Shown one piece after another: positions 42,919-53,769 of a DNA stretch of 64,000 nt. How positions within the stretch are numbered: the first letter of the stretch is position 1; every line of letters starts with the position of its first letter. This DNA is from Paradevosia sp036499825 (GTDB lineage: Bacteria > Pseudomonadota > Alphaproteobacteria > Rhizobiales > Devosiaceae). Location: assembly GCA_036499825.1 (NCBI GenBank), contig DASYCZ010000055.1, positions 5,471 through 69,470 of the forward strand. The letters run 5' to 3'. Below the pieces are notes generated by a model that worked only from the letters and a program-made list of their open reading frames with translations, was not told the origin of the DNA and made no database searches. The position numbers and the translations under genes are program-made.

Positions 42919-44601
42919 CTAGCTGCGCGGCTTGCGCGGCCCCGCCGGGGGCTTGCCGCCGCTGCGCGGTCCGCGCGCCGAGGGCGGCCCGTCCTTGCGG
43001 GGGCCGCGACCGGCCGGCGCCGCTCCATCGCGTCGTGGCGGCCGTGAACCCGGCGCACCGGCATCCTTGCGGGGGTAGCTCTTGCGCTCCGGACGATCGC
43101 CGCTACGCGCAGGCGCCTCATCACGTGGCGCCCGCGGCTTGTCGCCGAAGCCACGCGCGGGCTTGTCACCAAAACTGCGAGTCGGCTTGTCGCCGAAACT
43201 GCGGGCAGGACGCTCGGAGCGCTCGGCTCCCGGCTTGCCGCCGGCAGGGCGCGGGCGATCCGAGAATGCGCGCTTGGGGCGATCGCCGAAAGCCGGCTTG
43301 CCACGATCGGCGCCCGCGGCCGCACCACGCTCGCCACGCGGCTTGTCGCCAAAGCTGCGGCGCGGACGCTCGGCGCCACTATCGTCGCGACGCGGACCAC
43401 GCGGATGCTCTGTGCCGCTATCGCGGCGTGGACGAGCGCCGCCGGTACGAGGCGGCTTTTCGCGCTCAACGGGCTTGCCGAACGAGCGCGCCGGCCGATC
43501 GTCCGCGTCGCGGAAGGCCGGCTTCTTCTTGCCGTAGGATTTTTCCTTGAACTCGGCAGGCTCGCGGCCGTCATCGAAGTAGATTTTCCGTGGCGGCGGA
43601 CCATCCACATCGGGCTCGTCGGCACGCATCGGCATGCGGGGCTTGCGGCCGATCACGCTGCGGCCGGGACGGTCCTGGCGCGGGCGCTCGGCGCGCACCT
43701 CTTCCATGGTCTTGTCGGTACGGTCGGTAAAACGAAACCGCTGCTGCGCGATCTTGACGGTGTTGGTGCCGCGTCCGGTATCACGGTCGCGCACCGGCTT
43801 CGCCTCGACGCGCGCCTCCGGCATCTCGGATTCAAAATCGACATCGGCCTCGTCGGCAAGGCGTTTGCCCAGCTGGTCGCGCAACACCCGCGCGCGAACG
43901 ACTTCAACCGCCCCGATCGGCAGGTCGCCTAGTTGGAACGGACCATAGCTGACCCGGATCAAGCGGTTGACCATGAGGCCGAGCGCCCCAAGCACATTCT
44001 TGACTTCGCGGTTCTTGCCTTCGCGCAGCGCTACCAGCAGCCAGACATTGGCGCCCTGCTCGCGCTCCAGCGTCGCCTCGATGGAGCCGTATTTGATGCC
44101 CTCGATCTCGATACCGTCCTTAAGCGTATCGAGCATCTTCTGGCTGACGGTGCCATGGGCACGAACGCGATAGCGGCGCAGCCAACCCGTCGCCGGCAGC
44201 TCCAGCACGCGCTTCAGTCCGCCATCATTGGTCAGCAGCAGCAGGCCTTCGGTATTGATATCGAGGCGCCCGATGGTGACCACGCGCGGCAGGCCGTGCT
44301 CGGCGAGCTTTTCAAAGATAGTCTCGCGGCCTTCGGGGTCCTTCTCGGTGACCACCAGACCGGCGGGCTTGTGATAAAGCCAGACGCGCGTGCCCTGCCG
44401 TTCGGCCAGAGGCGCGCCATCGACTTCGATCTTGTCCCGGTCGGTGACATTGAAGGCGGGCGTCAGCACCTTCTTGCCGTTGACCACGACGCGGCCGGCG
44501 GCAATCCAGGTTTCGGCATCGCGGCGGGAACACAGGCCCGAACGGGCGATCACTTTGGCCAACCGGTCGCCAGTGGCCGGGGCAGTGCGGCTTTCAGACA
44601 T
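42919..44601 (-). CDS. RluB/RsuA-type pseudouridine synthase with long basic repeat tail
   Basis: The first 250 residues are a standard RsuA/RluB enzyme: an S4 RNA-binding domain (about 12-60) and the catalytic GRLDINTEGL with Asp114. It converts uridine to pseudouridine in rRNA. Residues from about 260 to 560 form a very long Arg/Lys/Pro/Gly-rich tail with repeated SFGDKP-like units (SFGDKP, GFGDKP, AFGDRP, AFSDRP). Family members are often about 250-300 residues; tails occur in alphaproteobacteria. The tail probably binds RNA. rsmD follows after three bases. Confidence 0.92.
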   Translation of the reverse strand: MSESRTAPATGDRLAKVIARSGLCSRRDAETWIAAGRVVVNGKKVLTPAFNVTDRDKIEVDGAPLAERQGTRVWLYHKPAGLVVTEKDPEGRETIFEKLAEHGLPRVVTIGRLDINTEGLLLLTNDGGLKRVLELPATGWLRRYRVRAHGTVSQKMLDTLKDGIEIEGIKYGSIEATLEREQGANVWLLVALREGKNREVKNVLGALGLMVNRLIRVSYGPFQLGDLPIGAVEVVRARVLRDQLGKRLADEADVDFESEMPEARVEAKPVRDRDTGRGTNTVKIAQQRFRFTDRTDKTMEEVRAERPRQDRPGRSVIGRKPRMPMRADEPDVDGPPPRKIYFDDGREPAEFKEKSYGKKKPAFRDADDRPARSFGKPVEREKPPRTGGARPRRDSGTEHPRGPRRDDSGAERPRRSFGDKPRGERGAAAGADRGKPAFGDRPKRAFSDRPRPAGGKPGAERSERPARSFGDKPTRSFGDKPARGFGDKPRAPRDEAPARSGDRPERKSYPRKDAGAPGSRPPRRDGAAPAGRGPRKDGPPSARGPRSGGKPPAGPRKPRS

Positions 44602-44705
44602 GCCGAAACGCTTTCATTTCATGCGGGACCCAAAACGGGCGGCGCGGTCAGTCGTCGTATAGCGTTCAGCGCCGCGGCACAAGGCGCCGCGGCGAAACAA
44701 GCCGA

Positions 44706-45413
44706 TCAGGGATTGGCGTGATCGAGATCCAGGTCCTTCGACAGGGCGCTCGTCGGGCTGAGATCGGAGGGCGCGGTCGGCTGGATTTTCCGAGACATCG
44801 CCTTGCGGATTTCCGGCGGACACCTCGCATCGCTGAGCTTGACCAGCTCACCGCTCGGCGTCTTACAGATGAGATCGGTGCCGCCGACATTGACGAAATA
44901 TTCGTCAGGCGGGAAATACAGCGGCTTCTTGGTATTGCCACGCGTCGCCATATTGGCTGCATTCATGCGGGCGGTAAGCTGCTTGGTTTCGATATCGGTC
45001 AAGGGGCGCCCACCCAGAGTGCGCAGATCGACGACGCGGGCGTTGCGCAGGCGCGTCATGTCGGCTTCGCTGATATTGGTGGTATCGATCCGCACCGTAT
45101 TGGAATCGGGCGGCAACTGGGCAACCTGCGTTTCCGGCTGCGGCAACGGCGCGGCAGTCCCGGCCTTCGGCATCACCAGCGGTCCGCGACGCTCGGCGAT
45201 ATCGGGCTTTTCGTCCTGCGGCACAAGCGACAGGCCCTGCAATGTCGACGTCATCACTTCGCGCTCGAAGGTGCCCGGATCGGCCAGGGCATTGGTGCCT
45301 TCCGCGGTGGTGCACGCACTCAAGGCGACGCTAAGCAACAGGGCCACCGACACGAGTCCTGTCCGGGTCACGGCCAAGAGGCTGGGCCGCCGCCCGTTTT
45401 CGACGTTATGCAT
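44706..45413 (-). CDS. Hypothetical lipoprotein, 235 residues
   Basis: A signal sequence (VSVALLLSVALSAC) with lipobox Cys34 indicates a lipoprotein. The mature part is low in complexity at first (Pro/Gln/Ala), followed by ISEADMTRLRNARVVDLRTLGG and FVNVGGTDLICKTPSGELVKLSD with two Cys. No named family is recognised. It lies 94 bases after lspA, the lipoprotein signal peptidase, and may be on the same transcript. Confidence 0.8.
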   Translation of the reverse strand: MHNVENGRRPSLLAVTRTGLVSVALLLSVALSACTTAEGTNALADPGTFEREVMTSTLQGLSLVPQDEKPDIAERRGPLVMPKAGTAAPLPQPETQVAQLPPDSNTVRIDTTNISEADMTRLRNARVVDLRTLGGRPLTDIETKQLTARMNAANMATRGNTKKPLYFPPDEYFVNVGGTDLICKTPSGELVKLSDARCPPEIRKAMSRKIQPTAPSDLSPTSALSKDLDLDHANP

Positions 45414-45507
45414 GCAACTTCCCTTTGTGAGCCCTTGGGCCGAGCGGCCTTATACTCCATTGCCTCGCCTAAGACCAGATTCTGGCAGTAACGTGTTCAC
45501 CGCCTTG

Positions 45508-45999
45508 TCAGGCGTTGCTCACCACGGTCTTGGCTCGGCCTACCCCAAGCAAATCGAGGAGCAGCAGACATACCCCCAGCGTAATGGCGCTGTCGGCGAG
45601 ATTGAAGATGTAGAACGACGCATCGCCCCAGTGAAAATGGAAAAAGTCCGCCACCGCGCCGTAAATGACACGATCGAGCGCGTTGGACAGCGCCCCGCCT
45701 ATGCACAATGCCAGGCCGATCCGCACCAGCGGCGCCGTGGTCCGGAGCCACCACACCGCCAGCGCCACGATGGCGACCAGCATCAGCAGCCCCAGCGTCC
45801 ATACCGGCAGCCGGTCGAGCAGGCCATATGAAATGCCGGTGTTCCACACTAGCACGTAGTCGAAAAACGAGGTGACGGAAATGCCTTCCCCGCCACGCCA
45901 TCCCTGGATCTCTATCTGATAGAACTTTTGCCCGCGATCCAGCGCGAAGGCTAAAATCCCGAGCAGCAGGCTGAGCCAGGTCGACATGCTGCGGCTCAT
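45508..45999 (-). CDS. lspA: Lipoprotein signal peptidase (signal peptidase II)
   Basis: LspA cleaves the signal from diacylated prolipoproteins in the inner membrane. The 163-residue protein has four helices and both catalytic Asp motifs: GALSNALDRV and FNLADSAITLG. The start ATG overlaps the ileS stop as ATGA, the familiar ileS-lspA arrangement. A hypothetical lipoprotein gene follows. Confidence 0.95.
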   Translation of the reverse strand: MSRSMSTWLSLLLGILAFALDRGQKFYQIEIQGWRGGEGISVTSFFDYVLVWNTGISYGLLDRLPVWTLGLLMLVAIVALAVWWLRTTAPLVRIGLALCIGGALSNALDRVIYGAVADFFHFHWGDASFYIFNLADSAITLGVCLLLLDLLGVGRAKTVVSNA

Positions 46000-48947
46000 G
46001 CAGCAAGGCCCGCCTGCGCCCGCTCACGCATCGCCTGGGCGTCACGCGGCGACAGGTCCGGATAGTCGGGATCGGAGCCGACCTCCGGCAGGATCTTCCA
46101 CGACCGCGCGCAACGCTGCCCCTCGGCCAGCGCCGAGACCACCGCGACACCGGCAACGTCTTCAAGCCTGAAGGCGTCGGCGGGAGCATCGCCGGATGCG
46201 AGCACGAGATTCGAGGTGATGGCGATCTCGGCCATGTCCTCGCCCTGCACTGCCGTCAGCAAATCCGGATTGGCAATGAACACCTTCGGCGCCGCTTCCA
46301 GCGACGAACCGATGGTCTTGGCCCGCCGCTCGATCTCCAGCGCGCCGGTGATGACACGGCGCACTGCCCGGATCTTCTCCCACTTTTCGGCCAAAGCCGC
46401 ATCGGCCCACTTGGCCGGCACCTCGGGGAAAAGCTGCAGATGCACCGAGGACCGCTCGCCCGGATTGCGTTCCAGCCAGACCTCTTCCATCGTGAACGGC
46501 AGGATCGGCGCCAGCCACGCGGTGAGGCAGGTATAGAGCTGGTTCAGCACCGACAGGGCCGCGCGCCGGCGCACCGACGAGATCGGATCGCAATAGAGCG
46601 CATCCTTGCGGATGTCGAAATAGAACGCCGACAGCTCGATGTTCATGAAATTCGACAGCGTCGAAACGATACGCTTGTAGTCGAAGTCGCGATAGGCCTG
46701 CCGCACCAGCGCATCAAGGCCGTTGAGCCGGTTGAGGATCAACCGCTCCAATTCCGGCATATCCTCGAACGCCACTTCTTCCTGGGGCCGGTAATGGGCG
46801 AGATTGCCCAGCATCCAGCGCAGCGTATTCCTGAGCTTGCGGTAGTTGTCGACCGTGGTCTGGATGATTTCCTTGCCGATGCGCTGGTCTTCCGAATAGT
46901 CCGATTGCGCCACCCACAGCCGCAGGATGTCGGCGCCGTACTGCTTGATCATGTCCTGCGGTGCAACGGTATTGCCCAGCGACTTGCTCATCTTGCGGCC
47001 TTCGCCATCGAGCGTGAAGCCATGGGTGAGGACTGCCCCATAAGGCGCATACCCATTGGTGGCGCAGCTCTCCAGCAGCGAGGAATGGAACCAGCCCCGA
47101 TGCTGGTCAGACCCCTCGAGATAAAGGTTGGCGGGGAAATTCAGCCACGGCCATTTCTGCTTGTTCTTCAGCACCCAGGAATGCGTCGTGCCGCTCTCGA
47201 ACCACACGTCGAGAATGTCGTTGATCATTTCCCAGTCGGCGGAATTATAGGCCGAGCCGAGGAAACGCTCCGCCGCACCCGGCTTGAACCAGGCATCGGC
47301 GCCCTCTTCCTCGAAGGCCTGGCCGATCCGGTGATTGACCGTTTCGTCCTTGAGGATTTCGCCCGTTTCCCGGTTGACGAACACAGCGATCGGCACGCCC
47401 CAGGCGCGCTGCCGCGACAGCACCCAATCCGGGCGCTCGGCAATCATCGCGCGCAGGCGGTTCTGCCCCGCCTGCGGCACGAACCGCGTCGCATCGATGG
47501 CGTTGAGCGCACGATGCCGCAACGTATCGCCAGCGCCGTCGATATCGCGGTCCATATAGACGAACCACTGCGGCGTGTTGCGGAAGATCACCGGCTTCTT
47601 GGAGCGCCAGGAATGCGGATACTGGTGCTTCACGCGACCGCGCGCCACCATGGCGTTGCGCTCGGCCAGCGCCGTGATGACGCGGTTATTGGCATCGCCC
47701 TTCTTACCGGCATCATCGAGCACGCGCGCGCCCTCGAGGCCCGGCGCGTCTTTGGTATAAAAACCGGCATCGTCGACCACATACGGAATGGCTGTATCGA
47801 CGCCGCGCTCGGTCAGCAGCCGTCCCGATTTCAGCCAGATGTCGAAATCGTCGAGGCCATGGCCTGGCGCCGTATGCACAAAGCCCGTACCGGCATCGTC
47901 GGTGACATGCTCGCCATCCAGCAACGGCACCTCGAACGTGTAGCCGCCGCCCAGCCCCCGCAGCGGATGGAAACACGAGGTGATGTGACGCGGATCGACG
48001 TCGCCGATCCGGGCGAACTCCTCGACCTTGGCCTTGGCGAAGACTTCCGCCGCCAGCTTGTCGGCCAGCACGTATTTTTCGCCGACCGAGGCCCAATTGC
48101 CCTCAGGCGCCTTGGTCACCTCATAGAGCCCATAGGCGATCTTGGACGAGAACGAGATGGCGCGATTGGCCGGGATCGTCCACGGCGTCGTCGTCCAGAT
48201 GACCACCGATGCGTTGAGATCGTGGAAAGCCTTGGAGGTGATCTCCCCGCCGCCCGAATGGATGGGGAACTTCACCCAGATCGTGTCGCTTTCGTAGTCG
48301 GCATATTCGATCTCGGCCTCGGCCAGCGCCGTGCGCTCGACCACCGACCACATCACCGGCTTGGAGCCGCGGTAAAGCTGGCCGGAAGCCGCCACCTTCA
48401 TCAATTCGCGCGCGATCTGCGCTTCCGCATCGAAGCTCATCGTCAGATAGGGATGCGCCCAGTCGCCGAGCACGCCGAGCCGCTTGAATTCCTCGCGCTG
48501 CACGTCGATCCAGTATTGGGCGAATGTCCGGCACTCGGCCCGGAACTCGATGACCGGAACGTCGTCCTTGTCCTTGCCCTTGGCGCGATACTGCTCTTCG
48601 ATCTTCCATTCGATCGGCAAGCCATGACAATCCCAGCCCGGCACATAGGCCGAGTTGAAGCCCAGCATCTGGTGGGAGCGGGACACCATGTCTTTCAGCG
48701 TCTTGTTGAGCGCATGCCCGATATGGATGTTGCCATTGGCATAGGGCGGGCCGTCATGCAGCGTGAAATTCGTCCGATCCTTGGCCTGCTCCCGCTGCAG
48801 AGTGAAAATGTCCATTTCTTCCCAGCGTTTGAGCCACATCGGCTCGCGCTCGGGCAAGCCGGCGCGCATCGGGAATTCTGTCTGCGGAAGGAAGAGCGTC
48901 GCCGAATAGTCTTTTTCGGCGGAGGCGCCCTGAGCGGTATCGTTCAT
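45996..48947 (-). CDS. ileS: Isoleucyl-tRNA synthetase
   Basis: IleS charges tRNA-Ile. The 983-residue class I enzyme has HIGH within YANGNIHIGHALNKT, KMSKS within GRKMSKSLGN, an editing (CP1) domain in the middle (with WTTTPWTIPANRA), and a C-terminal anticodon-binding part. Length is a little over the Escherichia coli enzyme, normal for alphaproteobacteria. An ATG ten codons upstream at 48977 is an alternative start. It is coupled to lspA by a four-base overlap. Confidence 0.97.
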   Translation of the reverse strand: MNDTAQGASAEKDYSATLFLPQTEFPMRAGLPEREPMWLKRWEEMDIFTLQREQAKDRTNFTLHDGPPYANGNIHIGHALNKTLKDMVSRSHQMLGFNSAYVPGWDCHGLPIEWKIEEQYRAKGKDKDDVPVIEFRAECRTFAQYWIDVQREEFKRLGVLGDWAHPYLTMSFDAEAQIARELMKVAASGQLYRGSKPVMWSVVERTALAEAEIEYADYESDTIWVKFPIHSGGGEITSKAFHDLNASVVIWTTTPWTIPANRAISFSSKIAYGLYEVTKAPEGNWASVGEKYVLADKLAAEVFAKAKVEEFARIGDVDPRHITSCFHPLRGLGGGYTFEVPLLDGEHVTDDAGTGFVHTAPGHGLDDFDIWLKSGRLLTERGVDTAIPYVVDDAGFYTKDAPGLEGARVLDDAGKKGDANNRVITALAERNAMVARGRVKHQYPHSWRSKKPVIFRNTPQWFVYMDRDIDGAGDTLRHRALNAIDATRFVPQAGQNRLRAMIAERPDWVLSRQRAWGVPIAVFVNRETGEILKDETVNHRIGQAFEEEGADAWFKPGAAERFLGSAYNSADWEMINDILDVWFESGTTHSWVLKNKQKWPWLNFPANLYLEGSDQHRGWFHSSLLESCATNGYAPYGAVLTHGFTLDGEGRKMSKSLGNTVAPQDMIKQYGADILRLWVAQSDYSEDQRIGKEIIQTTVDNYRKLRNTLRWMLGNLAHYRPQEEVAFEDMPELERLILNRLNGLDALVRQAYRDFDYKRIVSTLSNFMNIELSAFYFDIRKDALYCDPISSVRRRAALSVLNQLYTCLTAWLAPILPFTMEEVWLERNPGERSSVHLQLFPEVPAKWADAALAEKWEKIRAVRRVITGALEIERRAKTIGSSLEAAPKVFIANPDLLTAVQGEDMAEIAITSNLVLASGDAPADAFRLEDVAGVAVVSALAEGQRCARSWKILPEVGSDPDYPDLSPRDAQAMRERAQAGLAA

Positions 48948-49102
48948 CGCGGATTTCAACTTGGAATTGGGTTGCACACAAAGGGTGCATTTGGCGCCGC
49001 TTGTAGCAAGGCAAAACGCCGGGTGGAAGTTTTTTTGCCCATTGCACGCAAACGCCCCGGCGGTTGCGTCGGAAGCGTCGAATTTACCCGGATGCCCGAG
49101 CG

Positions 49103-50110
49103 CTACGCCGCGAGCGGCTTTCCGGCGGCATCGAAGCGATGGATGGCGCCGGTCGGCGAAATAGCCAGCGTCTCGCCGGGCTGATGCCGGGCCGTGCCTT
49201 CCTGGCGCACCACCAGCGGCTCGCCAGTCCCGATATCGACATACACATAGCTGTCCGAACCGAGATTTTCGGAATGCACCACCTGTCCCCTCCAGGTGCC
49301 TTCCTTGTTCTCGTTGATGGTGAGGTGCTCCGCCCTCACCCCCAGCGTATGCGCCCGGAAGGCATCGGCATACTGGCCATTGAGGAAGTTCATCTTTGGC
49401 GAACCGATGAACCCCGCGACGAACAGTGACTGCGGCCTTTGATAGAGTTCGAGCGGCGTGCCCACCTGCTCCACCAGCCCATCGCGCAATACGCAGATGC
49501 GGTCCGCGAGCGTCATGGCCTCGACCTGGTCATGCGTCACATAGATCATGGTGACGTTGTTCATCGAGTGATGCAGCTTGGCGATCTCGATCCGCGTGGC
49601 GACCCGCAAGGCGGCATCGAGGTTGCTGAGCGGCTCGTCGAACAGGAACACCTTGGGATCACGCACGATGGCGCGGCCAATGGCGACACGCTGGCGCTGT
49701 CCACCCGAAAGCTGCTTGGGCAACCGGCTGAGATAGGGCGTGATCTGCAGCAGCTCCGCCGCCTTCTCGACCCGCCGCTGAATCTGCTCCTTGCTTCCCT
49801 TGGCCAGTTGCAGGCCGAAGGCCATGTTCTCATAGACCGTCATATGCGGATAAAGCGCATAGGACTGGAACACCATGGCGATGCCGCGCTTCGACGGCGC
49901 CAGGCTGTTGACCACCTGCCCGTCGAAGCTCAACGTGCCGGACGAAATTTCTTCCAGGCCTGCCACCAGGCGCAGCAAGGTGGATTTGCCGCAGCCCGAG
50001 GGGCCGACAAAGACCATGAACTCGCCGGAGTGAACCTCAAGGCTCACCCCCTTGATGACCTCGAAACCGCCGAACGACTTGCGGATATCAGTGAGCTGCA
50101 GCTCGGCCAT
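49103..50110 (-). CDS. thuK: Sugar ABC transporter ATP-binding protein (ThuK/UgpC type)
   Basis: The 335-residue MalK-type ATPase has Walker A GPSGCGKST, signature LSGGQRQRVAIGRA, Walker B FLFDEPLSNLDAAL and switch His in YVTHDQVEAMTL, then a C-terminal TOBE-like domain. It powers import by the permeases and binding protein encoded just upstream. The ATG at 50110 is eight bases past the thuG stop; a longer frame covering the permease gene is a shadow. Naming it thuK rests on the operator shared with thuA; the sugar is not proven. Confidence 0.88.
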   Translation of the reverse strand: MAELQLTDIRKSFGGFEVIKGVSLEVHSGEFMVFVGPSGCGKSTLLRLVAGLEEISSGTLSFDGQVVNSLAPSKRGIAMVFQSYALYPHMTVYENMAFGLQLAKGSKEQIQRRVEKAAELLQITPYLSRLPKQLSGGQRQRVAIGRAIVRDPKVFLFDEPLSNLDAALRVATRIEIAKLHHSMNNVTMIYVTHDQVEAMTLADRICVLRDGLVEQVGTPLELYQRPQSLFVAGFIGSPKMNFLNGQYADAFRAHTLGVRAEHLTINENKEGTWRGQVVHSENLGSDSYVYVDIGTGEPLVVRQEGTARHQPGETLAISPTGAIHRFDAAGKPLAA

Positions 50111-50118
50111 GTTGTCTC

Positions 50119-50948
<830 letters not shown>

Positions 50949-50949
<1 letters not shown>

Positions 50950-51950
50950 CAGCGGTCACCACCTTCGAGATTGACGCGACCGAGCCAGATGTAGAGCACG
51001 GTGATCGCGGCGATGATCAGGAACAACAACGTCGACTGCGCCGACCCATAGGCGAATTTGTCGAAATCGATGAGGTTCTCGCGGCTGACTACCGACATTG
51101 TCTTTGTCTGCGCACTATTGGGCGTCAGCACGTAGATCAGGTCGAAGATGCGCAGCGCGTCGAGCAGGCGGAAAATGATGGCCACCATCAGCGCCGGCCG
51201 CACCAGCGGCAGCGTAATGCGGAAGAACTGCTTGATCGGATGCACGCCATCGATCTCGGCAGCCTCGTAGATGTCTTTGGGGATCATCTGCAGTCCGGCC
51301 AGGATCAGCAGCGCCATGAAGGGCGTCGTCTTCCAGATATCGACGGCGAGCACCGCCGCCATTGCAGTGTCGGCGGTCGCCGTCCAGGCGATCTTGTGGT
51401 CGATGAGATGCAGCCGCAGCATCAGGTCGTTGATGATGCCGAACTGGTCATTGAGCATCCAGCTCCACATCTTGGCGGAGACGATCGTCGGAATGGCCCA
51501 TGGCACCAGGATCGCGGCACGTACGAGGCCGCGTCCCTTGAACTCGGCGTTGAGCACCAGCGCCACCACCATGCCGAGAATGGTTTCGAGGATGACCGAA
51601 ATGGCGGCGAAACGCACCGTGTTCCACACGGCATTCCACCAGGCGGGGTCGGCCAGTACGCCGGAATACAGAACGCGGCCGCTCTTCAGTGTCGTCCAGC
51701 TCAGATAGTTCTTGAAACCGATGAACTCGGCACCGCCGATATCGCTGAGCGAGGCGTTGGTGAAGGAAAAATAGATGGTGCGGAGCAGCGGCCAGCCGGC
51801 AACCACCAGCAAGGCGATGATCATCGGCAGCAGGAACATCATTGCCGTACGCCGGCGCGATGCCAATAGTTCGGACCGGATCGGCTTCAACGCCGCCAGT
51901 GCATCGACTGCCGATGGCGCACTCTGACGCGTCGCACCCTCTGTGGTCAT
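50949..51950 (-). CDS. thuF: Sugar ABC permease (ThuF/MalF type)
   Basis: The 333-residue permease begins with a cytoplasmic arm, then six helices starting near residue 35 (TAMMFLLPMIIALLVVAGWP), with the coupling motif YEAAEIDGVHPIKQFFRIT. It precedes thuG with a one-base overlap and follows the binding protein by 89 bases. It belongs to the trehalose/maltose and related disaccharide family. Confidence 0.87.
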
Positions 51951-52039
51951 CGCAAGTCTCCTCCCGGCGGCAATCCTTGGGATCGCAGTTCAGATGGGAC
52001 GAACGGCCCCAGGGGAGCCGTTCGCAGTGCTTGCCGCAG

Positions 52040-53299
52040 TTACCAGCTGTCGCCCTTGAGTTCGGTCAGCTTGGCTTCGAGGACTTCGAGATTGTCGGCG
52101 GCGCTGCCGTTACCGGACAGCGTGTCGTGGACGGCCGACCAGAAGTCGCTGGAGACTTCATTATACTTGATGCCGGCACCGCGCGACGGACGGCCGATGG
52201 CGTTCATGAAGACGCTCTTCATGTTCGGCACGATCGGCTGCGCCTTGGCCACATCCGGATCGTCGTAAAGAGACTCGATGGTGGGCAGCGCCGAACGCTG
52301 TACGGCGCGGTCTTTCTGGAACTCCGGCGAGGCGATGAACAAGGCAAGCTTGATCGCCGCATCCTGGTTCTTGGAATACTTCGATACAGCTATGTTCCAG
52401 CCACCCAGCGTTGCCGCCGAACCGGCGCCGCCATCAGGCAGCGTCGTTACGTCGAACAGGCCCTTGACCTTGGAGTCAGAGCCGTTGCCGAGCGAATAGG
52501 CATAGGGCCAGTTGCGCATGAACGCCGCATTGCCTGTCTGCCAGACGCCACGGCTTTCCTCTTCGCCATAGCCGAGCACGCCCGGCGGGGAGATGGTGTT
52601 GACCCAAGTTGCTGCCTCGGTGATGGCCGCAGCTGCCTTTTCGTTGTTGATCGAAATCGTCCCGTCGGGCTCGACGATCTGGCCGCCCCCATAGGACTTC
52701 ACCCATTCGAGCGCATTGCAGGTCAGCCCCTCATAGGCGTTGCCCTGGAACACATAGCCCCACATGTCGGCATTGCCGGCGGCGCGTTCACCGTCCATGA
52801 CGGTCTTGGCCGTAGCCGCCATCTCTTCCCAGGTCTTGGGTACCGGCAGTTTGTATTTGTCGAGCAGATCCTTGCGGTAGTAGAGGACGCCCGCATCCGT
52901 GAAAGCCGGCAGGGCGACGAGCTTTCCGTCCACGGTCTGCGAATCCACGATCGACTTGAAATGTTGCCCGATCACGTCCTTGGCGGCGGCCGTCAGGTCG
53001 ACGAACTGGTCGGCAAGCTGCGGCGCCCAGATCACGTCGGTCTGATACACGTCGATGTCCGAATTACCAGCCGCCAGCCACAATTTATACTGCGCGAACT
53101 GGTCGGTCGTCGACGACGGCATCGGCACGATCGTCACCGTATCGCCGGTCTGTGCGGTGAACTTCTGGAATTCCTGCGCATAAAAGCTCAAATCGTCACC
53201 GGTGGAGCCCGAGACGAAATGCAGCTCGACGGCAGAAGCAGCGGTAGCGCTCAGCGCCACACCGGTAAGCAAGCCCGCGAGCAAAACCCTGAATTTCAT
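52040..53299 (-). CDS. thuE: Sugar-binding protein (ThuE-like)
   Basis: The 419-residue periplasmic protein has a signal peptide (MKFRVLLAGLLTGVALSATA, cleavage after about residue 23) and a family 1 solute-binding fold with IDVYQTDVIWAPQLADQF and WGYVFQGNAYEGL. ATG at 53299 is preferred over a distant upstream start because it places the signal first, and AGGAGG-like sequence precedes it. It heads the operon thuE-F-G-K. A perfect LacI palindrome lies 128 bases upstream. ThuE of Sinorhizobium binds trehalose and maltose. Confidence 0.88.
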   Translation of the reverse strand: MKFRVLLAGLLTGVALSATAASAVELHFVSGSTGDDLSFYAQEFQKFTAQTGDTVTIVPMPSSTTDQFAQYKLWLAAGNSDIDVYQTDVIWAPQLADQFVDLTAAAKDVIGQHFKSIVDSQTVDGKLVALPAFTDAGVLYYRKDLLDKYKLPVPKTWEEMAATAKTVMDGERAAGNADMWGYVFQGNAYEGLTCNALEWVKSYGGGQIVEPDGTISINNEKAAAAITEAATWVNTISPPGVLGYGEEESRGVWQTGNAAFMRNWPYAYSLGNGSDSKVKGLFDVTTLPDGGAGSAATLGGWNIAVSKYSKNQDAAIKLALFIASPEFQKDRAVQRSALPTIESLYDDPDVAKAQPIVPNMKSVFMNAIGRPSRGAGIKYNEVSSDFWSAVHDTLSGNGSAADNLEVLEAKLTELKGDSW

Positions 53300-53426
53300 A
53301 ATGACCTCCCAAAGGAACGCTAAGGACTGAGGGAAGGCATGCAGCATCGCGCCTCCCATAGGCACGGGCCACCACGACAATTCCTCCCCAAAGCGACCCG
53401 GCCAGCGACGATTTTCCGTCACAAAT

Positions 53427-53444
53427 TTCCAAAGCGCTTTGGAA
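53427..53444. promoter_or_regulatory. LacI-family operator upstream of thuE
   Basis: TTCCAAAGCGCTTTGGAA is a perfect 18-base palindrome. Its inner 16 bases are identical to the site upstream of thuA at 20938-20953. Confidence 0.87.
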
Positions 53445-53621
53445 GAAAACCTGTCAGAGCGCCATTTCCCTGTCAAGGCGCATAATGAAACCACAAGGGA
53501 AAGGTTCCACACCGAGGGGCAGGAAGTATAAAGTATTCAGATGGTTACACGCAAAACCCATGCTCGCGCGTTGTGAGCTGCTCGGGGCCATCTGAGGTAC
53601 GCGCCTCAGAAAGTCGAAATC

Positions 53622-53640
53622 TTCCAAAGCGCTTGCGGAA
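53622..53640. promoter_or_regulatory. Imperfect second operator, upstream of the LacI gene
   Basis: TTCCAAAGCGCTTGCGGAA keeps both TTCC and GGAA ends and the AAGCGCTT core, but has one extra base in the right arm. It is 130 bases before the LacI start codon, suggesting autoregulation or a DNA loop with the thuE site. Confidence 0.6.
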
Positions 53641-53769
53641 AAATTTGAAATCGCTTTGAATGCCGCTCCTCAGCTTGCGGATTGCGGAAGCCATGGCTAT
53701 CAGTGCCGGCCTTCAAGCAGCGTCATTGGGAAGCGTCACTGACCACCTTGATCGCCACGCCGAAGGAAT

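Larger units (their letters stand above)
53300..53769. other. 470-base divergent control region of thuE and the LacI gene
   Basis: The region carries a perfect 18-base operator (53427-53444) and a second imperfect one (53622-53640). A further half-like TCGCTTTGAA occurs near 53651-53660. No gene or RNA was seen between them. Confidence 0.7.

Noticed and set aside
46440..49184. 914-codon open frame on the plus strand opposite ileS
   Set aside because: It is the antisense of a clear isoleucyl-tRNA synthetase; the sequence is rich in Arg, His and Gln with no domain, the usual shadow in GC-rich DNA.
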